Source: Paenibacillus typhae
GTDB taxonomy: Bacteria; Bacillota; Bacilli; Paenibacillales; Paenibacillaceae
Reading direction: 5' to 3'
Assembly (NCBI RefSeq): GCF_900099765.1
Contig: NZ_FNDX01000002.1
Location: 62,001 to 126,000 of the forward strand
DNA length: 64,000 bases
Positions 17,466 through 26,233 of this stretch are shown here, piece by piece. A model generated the notes under the pieces. It had not been told where the DNA came from and made no database searches. It saw only the letters and a list, made by a program, of their open reading frames with translations. A program made the position numbers and the translations under genes. The first letter of the stretch is position 1. Each line of letters begins with the position of its first letter.

Positions 17466-18182
17466 GTGTCTAAACTTAAGGTGTTAATTGTAGATGATGA
17501 ATGGAATATGAGAAACCTGCTTCGGATTTACTTAATGAAAGAAGGCTTTGAAATTAAGGAAGCATCCACCGGGAAAGAAGCATTAGCTCTGGTCCATGTC
17601 CATTTGTTTGACGTTATTATTCTGGATGTGATGCTGCCCGACATGGATGGCTGGCAGATTTGCAGGCAAATCCGGGAACGAGTGAATACGCCCATACTAT
17701 TTTTATCGGCACGTACAGAAACCAGAGATAAGATCAAGGGCCTGGATATAGGAGCGGACGATTACTTAACCAAACCCTTTGATTCTGAAGAATTACTGGC
17801 CAGATTGTTTTCTTTGATCCGCAGATCAGTCATGAACCAGACAACGCCTGTTCAGCCTGCCCGTGGACTCAGTTTTCCTGATCTGATCATCATACCGGAA
17901 GCCAGAGAAGTCAGAATTTGTGATCATCCGATCGAATTTACGCAAAAGGAGTTCGACCTTCTGGCCACTCTGGCGCAAAACATTCAGCGGGCCTTTACAA
18001 GAGAGGAGCTGGTGGAGCGCTTATGGGGATATGATTTTGAAGGAGAAGCACGGGTAGTTGATACCCATATCAAAAATATACGGGAGAAAATGCATATTTC
18101 CGGATTGAAGTATAACCCGATCCAAACGGTATGGGGGGTTGGCTATAAATTTAACGTTTGTGGTGATACCCATGAAAAATAA
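17466..18182 (+). CDS. OmpR/PhoB-family response regulator
   Basis: About 238 residues: receiver domain (KVLIVDDEWNMRN acidic pocket, phospho-Asp in VIILDVMLPDMDG, Lys in YLTKPF) and C-terminal winged helix (FTREELVERLWGYDFEGEAR, VGYKF). The GTG at 17466 fits AAGGGGAGTGG and places the receiver at the start; upstream in-frame starts would add an unrelated leader. It overlaps the histidine kinase gene by 11 bases. It forms a pair with that kinase, probably responding to an envelope signal given the flanking cell-wall genes. Confidence 0.92.
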   Translation: MSKLKVLIVDDEWNMRNLLRIYLMKEGFEIKEASTGKEALALVHVHLFDVIILDVMLPDMDGWQICRQIRERVNTPILFLSARTETRDKIKGLDIGADDYLTKPFDSEELLARLFSLIRRSVMNQTTPVQPARGLSFPDLIIIPEAREVRICDHPIEFTQKEFDLLATLAQNIQRAFTREELVERLWGYDFEGEARVVDTHIKNIREKMHISGLKYNPIQTVWGVGYKFNVCGDTHEK

Positions 18183-19557
18183 CCGTATCGGTTTTAAATT
18201 AGGATTTGTTATTATTACTCTGTTTCTGATTGTATTAGTGTTTCTGGGCTTTACGGTAGACCGTTTATTTACGGGCTTTTATAGCGACCGGATGCGCACG
18301 GAGACGGAGGAACTGGCTTCCCACTTTGCAGTGATGGCCCATTCGGATAATACGTCTGATGAAACGATGAAAACCTTTGCTGAATTCTCTAACGTTAGTA
18401 TTTTCAACGTCAAATCGGATGGGGAAGTCATTCTGCACTCGGGAACTCATGATTCTTCCGATCAGAAGATTATTCAGAACAGCGATTTGGACAACATTTT
18501 TGCAGGAAAAAAAGTCAATTTCTTATATTCCGGACCTTCGGGAATCCGTTACTTTGTATCCGGCCAGCCTATTTATGAAAATGGGGCGGCTACCTCTGCA
18601 CTTTATGTAATGTCTTCTACCGAGAAAATGGAGCAGTCCTTAACGTCTGTCCGTTATCTGTTGATATTGTCAGGTATAGGCGCCTTTCTGTTGGCCCTTG
18701 GCATTACTTGGATTATCGCTCAATATTTATCACGGCCACTACTCAAAATGCAGCAGGCTACCCGAAAAATTGCTGCAGGTGATCTGGAAACGCGGCTCGA
18801 CATCAACAGCAAGGATGAAATAGGCAGCCTGGCTTATGCGATCAACGATCTCGCAGTGGATCTTCAGCGCTACAGGGATACCAGACAAGAGTTTTTCGCC
18901 AATATCTCTCATGAGCTGCGGACACCGATTACCTATCTGGAAGGTTATTCCCAGGTGCTCCGGCAGGAGCTTTATGAAACGGAAGAGGAAAAGAACAAAT
19001 ATCTGGAAATCATCTATGATGAGGCATTACGGTTGCAGCATTTGGTGGAGGATCTGTTCGATCTGGCGAAGATGGAGGAAGGCAAGATCAGTCTCGAAAT
19101 GGAGTCTGTGAATATGTCTGAAATGACGCAGCAAGCGATGCGAAAAGTGGAGCTCAAGGCAAGAGAAAAAAATCTCGGCCTGCTATACCATGAACAAGGA
19201 ACAATAAAGGATATTCGTGCAGACAAAAAACGGATGGAGCAAATCCTGATCAATCTGCTGGAGAATGCAATCCGTTATACCGAAAAAGGAACAATCGGGG
19301 TCTCCGTATCTTATTACAGCAATGGGTTTGTTTTAGTCATCGAAGACACAGGGATTGGGATTCCGAATGATGAGCTCCCGTATATATTTGAACGCTTTTA
19401 CCGGGTAGAAAAGTCCAGATCACGTCAATTTGGAGGAACGGGCTTAGGACTGTCTATTGTGAAAAAGCTGGTGGAATTGCAGGGAGGTCAGATTTCAGTA
19501 TCAAGTCAGTTAGGTAAAGGCACGCGATTCGAAATTCAGTTTGACCGGCAGCCATGA
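18172..19557 (+). CDS. sensor histidine kinase
   Basis: About 461 residues: membrane helix (residues 8-30), extracellular sensor loop of roughly 130 residues, second helix, HAMP domain, dimerisation domain with His247 in FFANISHELRTPITYLEGYS, and a HATPase domain (NLLENAIRYTEKG, EDTGIGIP, GGTGLGLSIVKKL). The ATG at 18172 overlaps the response regulator stop. The family transfers phosphate to the OmpR-type partner upstream. The signal is unknown. Confidence 0.92.
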   Translation: MKNNRIGFKLGFVIITLFLIVLVFLGFTVDRLFTGFYSDRMRTETEELASHFAVMAHSDNTSDETMKTFAEFSNVSIFNVKSDGEVILHSGTHDSSDQKIIQNSDLDNIFAGKKVNFLYSGPSGIRYFVSGQPIYENGAATSALYVMSSTEKMEQSLTSVRYLLILSGIGAFLLALGITWIIAQYLSRPLLKMQQATRKIAAGDLETRLDINSKDEIGSLAYAINDLAVDLQRYRDTRQEFFANISHELRTPITYLEGYSQVLRQELYETEEEKNKYLEIIYDEALRLQHLVEDLFDLAKMEEGKISLEMESVNMSEMTQQAMRKVELKAREKNLGLLYHEQGTIKDIRADKKRMEQILINLLENAIRYTEKGTIGVSVSYYSNGFVLVIEDTGIGIPNDELPYIFERFYRVEKSRSRQFGGTGLGLSIVKKLVELQGGQISVSSQLGKGTRFEIQFDRQP

Positions 19558-19574
19558 AGTCAGGAGGCAGGCTA

Positions 19575-19772
19575 ATGAAAAAAATACAATGGCTCATAGC
19601 GGCTCTTTTTATCGGTATGGGCTTAACGTGCATGACGATATCCGCAGTATCCTTTCAGAGCAATCCCTTAATCCAGATAAGCGGGATCATAAAGGTGGCA
19701 GCCTGTATCCTTTTTATCGTATTTTTGAGTATTGTTCTTATGAAAGTCTACAGAGCCTGTAAAAAACATTGA
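19575..19772 (+). CDS. small membrane protein of unknown function
   Basis: A 65-residue protein with two hydrophobic segments (IQWLIAALFIGMGLTCMTIS and IIKVAACILFIVFLSIVLM) and a basic C-terminus. The ATG at 19575 is eight bases after AGGAGG. It begins 17 bases after the kinase stop and is probably cotranscribed. Small two-helix proteins beside two-component systems sometimes modulate the kinase; that is only a possibility here. Confidence 0.6.
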   Translation: MKKIQWLIAALFIGMGLTCMTISAVSFQSNPLIQISGIIKVAACILFIVFLSIVLMKVYRACKKH

Positions 19773-19825
19773 TACTGAATAAATGACAAAAACGTTACTC
19801 ATGATTCTATTAAATTTTAAAAGGA

Positions 19826-19854
19826 TTGACAGGCTGCCTACCATCTATTAAAGT
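19826..19854 (+). promoter_or_regulatory. candidate promoter of the NlpC/P60 gene
   Basis: TTGACA near 19826 is followed 17 bases later by TAAAGT. The -35 box is a perfect match and the -10 box is weak. The resulting leader would be nearly 90 bases. I looked for a c-di-AMP riboswitch, common before such peptidases, and did not recognise one. Confidence 0.4.
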
Positions 19855-19936
19855 GTTAATAGTTACAAAATATTAATAATTTGCCTTTGACCGAATCCTC
19901 AGCTAACTCCGTAGGCATTGAAGGGAGAACAAGAAT

Positions 19937-20407
19937 CTGAAGAAATTCATCGTATCCATGTTGGCAGCCTCATTTATATTTGCTTCTGCAGCACCAGGTA
20001 CATACGCAAGCGAGGTAACACTCGACAGTGTTGTGAATCAGGTCGTAGGAACCCCTTATCTTTATGGAGGAACCACAACTTCAGGCTTTGATTGCTCCGG
20101 ATTTATTCTTTATGTACTTAAGAAGTTCAATGTGGATGACCTTCCTCGCACTTCTCAATCACAAGCCAAAGCCGGCACTCCTGTAGCCAAGGATGATCTG
20201 CGTGAGGGTGACCTTGTGTTTTTTAACACAGTTGGTTCCGGAGTTTCCCATGCGGGCATTTATGTAGGGGACAACAAATTCGCTCACTCTTCCAGCAGTA
20301 AGGGAGTAAGAATCAGCAGCTTGTCAGAATCGTACTATAAGGACCGGTATGTAACCGCCCGCCGTGTGGTCAATGATAACAGCTATTCTGATATGGTGAG
20401 CCGTTAA
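19937..20407 (+). CDS. secreted NlpC/P60 cell-wall endopeptidase (CTG start likely)
   Basis: About 156 residues: signal peptide, then one NlpC/P60 domain with catalytic Cys53 in GFDCSGF and His105 in VSHAGIYVGD. It should cleave D-glutamyl-diaminopimelate bonds in peptidoglycan. The first ATG (19958) leaves the signal peptide without its positive N-terminus and lacks a ribosome site. The in-frame CTG at 19937 lies nine bases after AAGGGAG and gives a classical signal (KKFIVSMLAASFIFASA). CTG starts are rare, so this start is an inference. It is a minimal enzyme without SH3 or LysM modules and stands beside the cell-wall two-component genes. Confidence 0.85.
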   Translation: MKKFIVSMLAASFIFASAAPGTYASEVTLDSVVNQVVGTPYLYGGTTTSGFDCSGFILYVLKKFNVDDLPRTSQSQAKAGTPVAKDDLREGDLVFFNTVGSGVSHAGIYVGDNKFAHSSSSKGVRISSLSESYYKDRYVTARRVVNDNSYSDMVSR

Positions 20408-20437
20408 TGACAGGTTCGTATACAAACGGAATTTAGA

Positions 20438-20474
20438 AGATCGTCTCTATTCAAGAGAGACGGTCTTTTTATTT
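20438..20474 (+). terminator. rho-independent terminator
   Basis: AGATCGTCTCT pairs with AGAGAGACGGTCT around a short loop (one G-U), followed by five T. It ends the NlpC/P60 transcript. Confidence 0.85.
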
Positions 20475-20556
20475 TCACAAAGAATACAACTGATTAATCA
20501 AATCCTCACTTTGGGACTGAAAAATTTGATACTATTTAATAAGGAGGGAATAAAAT

Positions 20557-21381
20557 ATGAATTTAATTGAGTTATGCGGAATGATATGCCTGCCCGAGCA
20601 AATGACAAGATCAGTACTAGACTTTGCAAGCGATTACGAAGAAAAATCAACAGAGTCATTGTCTGCTGTTCTGGATGATCCATCCCAATGGGACAATGGA
20701 GTCAAAGAAATTGCCGGTGTCCTCGGAGAGGATCCGGATGGGAGCAAAATGCTTGCTTTTATGCTTCTTCGAGCAGTTGACTCCCATAAAGAATACAAAA
20801 AAAGAGGAATTAATGATACCATTTTTACCGATACGATGAAGTTCTGCACCCGATTCATAGAGGAACATTATAAGCTATACGGGACCTATGCATTTAAGTG
20901 GGCATGGTGGTTCCCAAGACAGCTTTCACTTCGCGAATTCCGGATTGGTGCTCTTGAATATGAAATGATCGAAAGGGAAAAAAAGAAATGGATTAACATA
21001 CATATCCCCGCTGATGCCAGTATGGGGCGAGAACGTTTGCGGGAGTCCTATGAGGATGCCAGAGCATTTTTCACCCGATACTTCCCGGATTATGGACAGT
21101 CGGATATGATGTGTGATTCCTGGCTGCTGTCTCCACACCTTACAAAGCTGCTGCCGGAGAGTTCAAACATACTCGGTTTTCAAAGGGCTTTCGAATTAGT
21201 ACATGTAGATGAAACGAACGACAGCTTTATCAGATGGGTATTCGGAAGAACGGATATTCCTGTACGCGAACTTAGGGAAGATACCTCCCTGCAGAGAAAA
21301 ATCAAGGCATGCCTATTGGAAGGCTCTAATCTTGGCGCTGCCACCGGCAGACTGCAGGAAGACCCTTGGAAGGAATCATAA
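20557..21381 (+). CDS. acyltransferase-like protein (GNAT_C-type, DUF5596 family)
   Basis: A 274-residue cytoplasmic protein. Its all-helical N-terminal half and its C-terminal half with CDSWLLSPHLTKLLPESSNI and FQRAFELVHVDETNDSFIRW match the conserved Bacillota family annotated as acyltransferase domain protein with a GNAT-like C-terminus. The substrate is unknown. The ATG at 20557 is preceded by AAGGAGGG. It stands alone between two terminators. Family recognition is from memory of the conserved C-terminal pattern. Confidence 0.65.
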   Translation: MNLIELCGMICLPEQMTRSVLDFASDYEEKSTESLSAVLDDPSQWDNGVKEIAGVLGEDPDGSKMLAFMLLRAVDSHKEYKKRGINDTIFTDTMKFCTRFIEEHYKLYGTYAFKWAWWFPRQLSLREFRIGALEYEMIEREKKKWINIHIPADASMGRERLRESYEDARAFFTRYFPDYGQSDMMCDSWLLSPHLTKLLPESSNILGFQRAFELVHVDETNDSFIRWVFGRTDIPVRELREDTSLQRKIKACLLEGSNLGAATGRLQEDPWKES

Positions 21382-21427
21382 ATTCGCCATATAGGTACAT
21401 CAAAATTTTATATTCATGTCAATGGAG

Positions 21428-21453
21428 GAGTCTGTGCCAAGCAGGCTCTTTTT
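21428..21453 (+). terminator. rho-independent terminator
   Basis: GAGTCTG and CAGGCTC pair around a seven-base loop, followed by five T and further T-rich sequence. It ends the acyltransferase-like gene. Confidence 0.75.
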
Positions 21454-21584
21454 GCTTTTTATCTGCTTAGCACCTGATAGGTTTATCTAAGAACAGGTTA
21501 TTTTAACTTTATCCAAATATTACAGGCTGAATAAACACATACTGAAGAAAATTTGATTCATTTGACATCAATGGAGGTTTATTT

Positions 21585-23123
21585 ATGGTTTTCACTATTT
21601 CAATTACCATTGTTGCGATTTTTGCAATTTGGGGAGCTGTAGCCCCTGAACGGCTGGCTGACTCGGCTAACGCCGCGTACCATTTCTCCATTCAAAATTT
21701 TGGCTGGTTTTACTTGCTGGCTACACTGTTCTTCTTAATCTTCACGTTCTATTTAGCCTTCAGCAGATTTGGCAGCATCCGGCTTGGAGATGACGACGAT
21801 GAACCGGAATACTCCACGCTATCCTGGCTGTCGATGCTCTTTAGCGCAGGCATGGGAATCGGCCTTGTTTTCTGGGGCGTAGCTGAGCCTTTGTCCCATT
21901 ATTTATCTCCGCCGGAAGGCGTAGAGGGGGGCACAACAGAAGCAGCAAGGATTTCCATGCGCTATTCCTTTTTTCACTGGGGACTGCATCCATGGGCTAT
22001 TTATACTGTCATCGGCTTGTCGCTTGCCTACTTTCAGTTCCGCAAAGGTTACAAAGGCTTGATTAGTTCGACTTTCATCCCTTTGATCGGAGAAAAGCGG
22101 GCCGCAGGCTGGTTAGGCAAGGTAATCGATATTTTGGCGGTTATCGCCACCATTTTTGGAGTAGCCACTTCGCTCGGACTCGGTGCTCTTCAGATCAACG
22201 GAGGTTTGCATTATTTATTCGGGGTTCCTAACACGACAATCTCTCAGATTGTTATTATCGCAGCAGTGACCGTGCTTTTCCTGATCTCCGCTACTACGGG
22301 TCTCGACAAAGGCATTAAAATCCTAAGTAACACTAATTTAGTTACAGCCGTTCTATTGATGCTGTTCGTGTGGGCCACAGGTCCGACCTCCTTTATTTTT
22401 GAGACCTTTACAACCACGTTAGGCAGCTACATGCAAAACTTAATCAATATGAGCTTGAGGTTAACTCCTTTTTCAAGGGGAACCTGGGTCGGAGCGTGGA
22501 CGTTATTCTATTGGGCCTGGTGGATTGCCTGGTCTCCCTTTGTCGGAACCTTTATTGCGAGGGTATCCAAGGGAAGGACCATTAAGGAATTTGTCATCTG
22601 CGTCATGATTATTCCGAGCCTGTTTGGTTTTGTCTGGTTTTCGGTATTTGGCGGTACAGGCCTTCATCTGGAATTGTTCGATGCTGCCGAGCTGGCAGTT
22701 TCCGTTAAAGAAAATACGACTACTGCCCTGTTTATCACACTGGAGCAGCTGCCCTTAGGTACCGTCATTGCCTTTATTGCTACGCTCCTGATTATGATCT
22801 TTTTTGTCACTTCAGCCGATTCGGCAACCTTTGTGCTGGGCATGCTGACCACAGACGGCAAGCTCAATCCCAGTGCAAGAGTGAAATTAACCTGGGGAAT
22901 CCTGCAATCTGCCTTAGCTGTAGTTCTGATGATTAGCGGCGGATTAAGCGGCCTGCAGACTGCCTCCATCGTAGCGGCTTTACCTTTTGCCATTGTCCTG
23001 ATTGCGATGTGCTTCTCGCTGCTCAAGGCCCTCCAGGCAGAAGATAAGGAACGTCGCCAAAAGGAAAAACGTCAACGTCAAAAGCTGAAACGTCTGCTCG
23101 AGGAGCACGCACAGACCCCTTGA
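21585..23123 (+). CDS. BCCT-family glycine betaine/carnitine/choline transporter
   Basis: A 512-residue protein with 12 membrane helices. It has the Trp-rich BCCT signature in WTLFYWAWWIAWSPFVGTFI and the family loop MGIGLVFWGVAEPL. It imports compatible solutes such as glycine betaine with Na+, as OpuD and BetL do. The cytoplasmic tail (about 35 residues) is strongly basic, KERRQKEKRQRQKLKRLLEE; charged tails act as osmosensors in BetP, so this transporter may be osmotically activated. The ATG at 21585 has GGAGG eight bases upstream. Confidence 0.93.
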   Translation: MVFTISITIVAIFAIWGAVAPERLADSANAAYHFSIQNFGWFYLLATLFFLIFTFYLAFSRFGSIRLGDDDDEPEYSTLSWLSMLFSAGMGIGLVFWGVAEPLSHYLSPPEGVEGGTTEAARISMRYSFFHWGLHPWAIYTVIGLSLAYFQFRKGYKGLISSTFIPLIGEKRAAGWLGKVIDILAVIATIFGVATSLGLGALQINGGLHYLFGVPNTTISQIVIIAAVTVLFLISATTGLDKGIKILSNTNLVTAVLLMLFVWATGPTSFIFETFTTTLGSYMQNLINMSLRLTPFSRGTWVGAWTLFYWAWWIAWSPFVGTFIARVSKGRTIKEFVICVMIIPSLFGFVWFSVFGGTGLHLELFDAAELAVSVKENTTTALFITLEQLPLGTVIAFIATLLIMIFFVTSADSATFVLGMLTTDGKLNPSARVKLTWGILQSALAVVLMISGGLSGLQTASIVAALPFAIVLIAMCFSLLKALQAEDKERRQKEKRQRQKLKRLLEEHAQTP

Positions 23124-23218
23124 GCTAACATTAAATGACTTGAATAAGCACTTGGATTTAATGGAAAACTTCAAAAGAACAAAAAGCTTCATGATTTGAT
23201 TGTTAAGGGGGGAAAAGA

Positions 23219-23407
23219 ATGACCACTCAGGACCCGAAGCAGCTTCTGAAGAAAAAACACGAACTGGATGAGCAAAAGAGACAGTTCACCAATTTTGCAC
23301 GCAGTGTCAGCGAACACGGTGAGGTGGAAGCAGGCCAGGAATTCAGTAATGACCGGCTGCCTGATGATCAAAACCGTATGAAGTCTGTGGAGAACAGACA
23401 AGACTGA
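23219..23407 (+). CDS. small hydrophilic protein of unknown function
   Basis: A 62-residue, highly charged protein with a probable coiled-coil start (KQLLKKKHELDEQKRQFTNF) and no hydrophobic segment. The ATG at 23219 follows AAGGGGGGAAAAG, and a good terminator lies 20 bases after its stop, which together support a real gene. No family is recognised. Confidence 0.6.
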   Translation: MTTQDPKQLLKKKHELDEQKRQFTNFARSVSEHGEVEAGQEFSNDRLPDDQNRMKSVENRQD

Positions 23408-23428
23408 TTTTAGCGACGCTTCAGAAGT

Positions 23429-23461
23429 AAGCCGGTCCCTCACAGGATCGGCTTATTTTTA
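23429..23461 (+). terminator. rho-independent terminator
   Basis: AAGCCGGTCC pairs with GGATCGGCTT around a six-base loop, followed by a T run. Confidence 0.85.
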
Positions 23462-23552
23462 TATCAATTACATCTATAACAGCATGCTCTTTCTTGGGCT
23501 GGGACAATGGGATCTCAGCGTAGCTTTCTGACCTGAGTTAAATCAATCAAGA

Positions 23553-23586
23553 GGCCGGTCTGCCAAAGCAGGCGGGCTTTTTATCC
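23553..23586 (+). terminator. orphan terminator-like hairpin before the GH120 gene
   Basis: GGCCGGTCTGC and GCAGGCGGGC form an imperfect hairpin followed by five T. No coding gene lies between it and the preceding terminator (23461-23553), so it may end a short RNA or act as an attenuator in the GH120 leader. No riboswitch class was recognised. Confidence 0.5.
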
Positions 23587-23699
23587 ATAATCTCTGGATA
23601 GATCAACAAAAGTTATGTAAATATCAATGGAGTTGCTGCAGTGTTGCATTATAATCTAATGTAATATGATTATAATGGGCATAAAGGGGTGTTTATCCA

Positions 23700-25724
23700 G
23701 TGGAGTATCATGTTGCAATTCAAGGAAGCGACCAATCGGCGGGTACGGAGACACAACCGTTCCGCACGATTTCCCGCGCTGCGGCTCTAGCAAAGCCGGG
23801 AGATAGTATAACCGTACATACAGGTGTTTACAGGGAATGGGTGAATCCTGCTAATGGAGGGACAAAGGAACAGCGAATTGTATACCAGTCTTCTGGAGAT
23901 GGGGAAGTGGTTATCACAGGCGCAGAGCCTGTGGCTGACTGGGAAGAAGAAGGGGACGGTGTCTGGAGGACAGAGGTGCCAAACAGCCTGTTTACCGTTC
24001 GCAACCCCTATCAGACAAAGCTATACGGTGATTGGTTGTTTGATGGTACTTTCGAACCGCATCTTGGGGATGTGTACCTTGACGGAAAATCTCTATATGA
24101 ATGTGAAAACGTCAACAAGCTGCGCAATCCCCAGGTTTGGCCGCAGGCTAAGTATTCGGAGGATTCATTGCTGCAATGGTATGCGGAAGTCAGCTCAACA
24201 ACCACTACCATCTGGGCGAACTTCGGAGGCAAGGACCCACGGCAAGAAAACGTGGAAATCAATGTGCGTCCTTACTGCTTCTGGCCTGAAAAGACCGGCT
24301 GCAGTTATATTACCGTCAGAGGCTTTACTCTCCGGCAGGCGTCCCCCCAGTGGGCTCCTCCAACAGCTTTGCAGGAAGGGCTTATCGGTCCCCACTGGAG
24401 TAAAGGCTGGATTATAGAGAATAATCTAATCAACGAATCCAAATGTACGGGGATCAGCCTGGGCAAAGAAAGAAGTACCGGGCATAACGAATTTTCGAAT
24501 AATCGGAGCAAAGGCGGAACGCAACGGGAGCAGGAGGTTATTTTTCGGGCATTGCGCAAGGATTGGCAGCAAGATCATATAGGGAGCCATATTGTCCGCA
24601 ACAATGTCATTCATGATTGTGAACAGGCAGGGATTGTTGGACATTTAGGTGCTGCTTTTAGCCGAATTTATCAAAACCGCATCTACAATATCCACCACAA
24701 GCGAATCTTCCACGGCGCAGAAGTGGGGGGAATTAAACTCCACGCCGCACTGGATACCCAGATTTGCGGGAATGTCATCTATAGCTCCTACCGGGCCCTT
24801 TGGCTGGATTGGCAGGCGCAGGGCACCCGAATCAGCCGGAATATCTTTTATGACAATCTGTCTGAGGATCTCTTTGTGGAGGTCTGCCATGGCCCTTATA
24901 CGGTTGATCATAACCTGTTCTTGTCGCCTATGAACTTCCGCAATATGGCTCAAGGCGGTGCGTTTGTTCACAATCTGTTTACCGGCAGATTTGTGATGCG
25001 CTCCGAGCTTACCCGCTATACTCCCTACCATATGCCTCATGAGACAGCGGTTGCCGGATTCAGCAACATTACAGGGGGCGACGACAGGTATTACAATAAC
25101 ATCTTTATAGGTGACGGCGATCCGGACAAAGAGCCGCAGCCTCTGACCTTTTTCGAGCATCTTCCGCTCCCTCCAAGGGAGAATATGGATTACGGCGGTG
25201 ACGCGGTGATGGATGGGGTACCCGATAACTCCCGCTGTTATCTTCATCCTGCCGGATTGGGCGGCTATAACGATTACCCAAGCGCTTCTCAAAAGCAGTG
25301 GTGGGAATATTCCAAGGAAGAAATTGCGGCTTATAAGGAATCCGGAAAGCCATTTCAGCCTGATAAGATGGCACTTCCCGTTTCGATACAGGGCAATCTG
25401 TATATGAAAGGCGCGGTACCCAGTGTTCATGAGCCTTATGCTAAGGTTTATGATAGCAGTTGTATCAAAATCGACATCGATCCGGCTACTTGCAAGGTAC
25501 AAGTGCATGTTCATAATTCTGAAATCATAAGTGCTGCAGCTCCTGCGGTAGTCACAACAGCCCTTCTAGGCAGAAGCCATCATGCTGAAATGCTCTATGA
25601 GGAACCGGATGGATCCCCTTACCGTTTCGACCACGACTTTTTTCATAAGCTGCGCCCCGAAAGAAATGTAACACCCGGACCATTTGAGATATTTGACAAC
25701 AATCCGGTGAACATTGTTCTGTAA
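23700..25724 (+). CDS. GH120-family beta-xylosidase
   Basis: A 674-residue protein with no signal peptide. The right-handed beta-helix matches, along its length, the GH120 beta-xylosidase XylC of Thermoanaerobacterium as I remember it: a YREWVNP strand, KLYGDWLF, LGDVYLDGKSLYE, WAPPTA and IGPHWSKGWIIENN. The reported catalytic pair (Asp nucleophile, Glu acid/base) corresponds to Asp370 in ALWLDWQAQGT and Glu394 in FVEVCHGPY, both present. It would hydrolyse imported xylo-oligosaccharides in the cytoplasm. The start is GTG at 23700 behind AAAGGGGTG. It is a single-gene unit; the sugar ABC system at 55.6 kb is a possible but unproven partner. Confidence 0.85.
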   Translation: MEYHVAIQGSDQSAGTETQPFRTISRAAALAKPGDSITVHTGVYREWVNPANGGTKEQRIVYQSSGDGEVVITGAEPVADWEEEGDGVWRTEVPNSLFTVRNPYQTKLYGDWLFDGTFEPHLGDVYLDGKSLYECENVNKLRNPQVWPQAKYSEDSLLQWYAEVSSTTTTIWANFGGKDPRQENVEINVRPYCFWPEKTGCSYITVRGFTLRQASPQWAPPTALQEGLIGPHWSKGWIIENNLINESKCTGISLGKERSTGHNEFSNNRSKGGTQREQEVIFRALRKDWQQDHIGSHIVRNNVIHDCEQAGIVGHLGAAFSRIYQNRIYNIHHKRIFHGAEVGGIKLHAALDTQICGNVIYSSYRALWLDWQAQGTRISRNIFYDNLSEDLFVEVCHGPYTVDHNLFLSPMNFRNMAQGGAFVHNLFTGRFVMRSELTRYTPYHMPHETAVAGFSNITGGDDRYYNNIFIGDGDPDKEPQPLTFFEHLPLPPRENMDYGGDAVMDGVPDNSRCYLHPAGLGGYNDYPSASQKQWWEYSKEEIAAYKESGKPFQPDKMALPVSIQGNLYMKGAVPSVHEPYAKVYDSSCIKIDIDPATCKVQVHVHNSEIISAAAPAVVTTALLGRSHHAEMLYEEPDGSPYRFDHDFFHKLRPERNVTPGPFEIFDNNPVNIVL

Positions 25725-25731
25725 AGCCGAA

Positions 25732-25965
25732 TTATCCCTTTTTCTCAGGACCTAAGTAGCATGAAAGCAAACTTTTCAGCCCTTTCCCTTCCCAGCAGGA
25801 AGTGGGAAGGGCATTATTGGTGTTCCGAGACATTTCCCATGCGCCTCGCCGTGAGTTGGCCATCTTGAAACATGCCCGGTCGGGCACTCCAAGTGCTCGG
25901 AGTTCACAGATTCGCCAGCCCATTAGATATTGATTTAATCGGCTTATTCCTTCCATGGAGATGGA
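25732..25965 (-). pseudogene. group II intron reverse transcriptase/maturase remnant (C-terminus)
   Basis: The minus frame ends in the maturase C-terminus of bacterial group II intron proteins: RELRALG-like CELRALGVPDRACFKMANS, then SRRGAWEMSRNTNNALPTS and YWEGKGLKSLL-like residues. Upstream, SRLNQYLMGW matches the maturase segment LNQYLRGW, but about 40 residues normally lying between the two blocks are missing. There is no RT catalytic domain and no intron ribozyme recognised nearby. It is a dead fragment of a mobile element. The family call is from memory of the conserved pattern. Confidence 0.7.
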
Positions 25966-26060
25966 CCAGGTCCGGTTCGTTAGCTTTCGAATTTTCTCTT
26001 TTTACATGCTTTGAGACTCTTCGATACAATTTTTGTTATCCGTATAAGCTTGACCAGCTG
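25966..26060. other. unassigned spacer beside the intron remnant
   Basis: No gene or strong hairpin is seen here. Together with the remnant it fills the gap between the GH120 gene and the sulfur-island promoter at 26061. Confidence 0.4.
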
Positions 26061-26103
26061 TTGACAATAAACACTCGACCTTGTATTATACCCATAGGGG
26101 TAT
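26061..26103 (+). promoter_or_regulatory. promoter with CstR operator 1
   Basis: TTGACA (26061-26066) and TATTAT (26084-26089) are exactly 17 bases apart. The palindrome-like ATACCCATAGGGGTAT (26088-26103) overlaps the -10 box. The same 16 bases recur exactly at 30043. GC-flanked A/T palindromes with a C3-4/G3-4 core are the known operator style of CsoR/CstR repressors. Confidence 0.85.
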
Positions 26104-26233
26104 CGGTATTGCGATAAAAATCATATCATTATCGCCGCATCCGATATTTCAAAAGTCGCTAGTTATCATCCGGTTTAGGACTGACTAACAAGACTGCACT
26201 TAAATCTATAACCCAGTACAAGGAGGAGCCACA

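Noticed and set aside
19773-19936. A c-di-AMP (ydaO) riboswitch before the NlpC/P60 gene.
   Set aside because: These genes often carry it, but the conserved G-rich core motifs were not found in the 160-base leader.
24645-25514. A 289-codon minus-strand frame.
   Set aside because: It lies entirely antisense to the GH120 gene, whose conserved active site is on the plus strand; it has no ribosome site and no recognisable domains.
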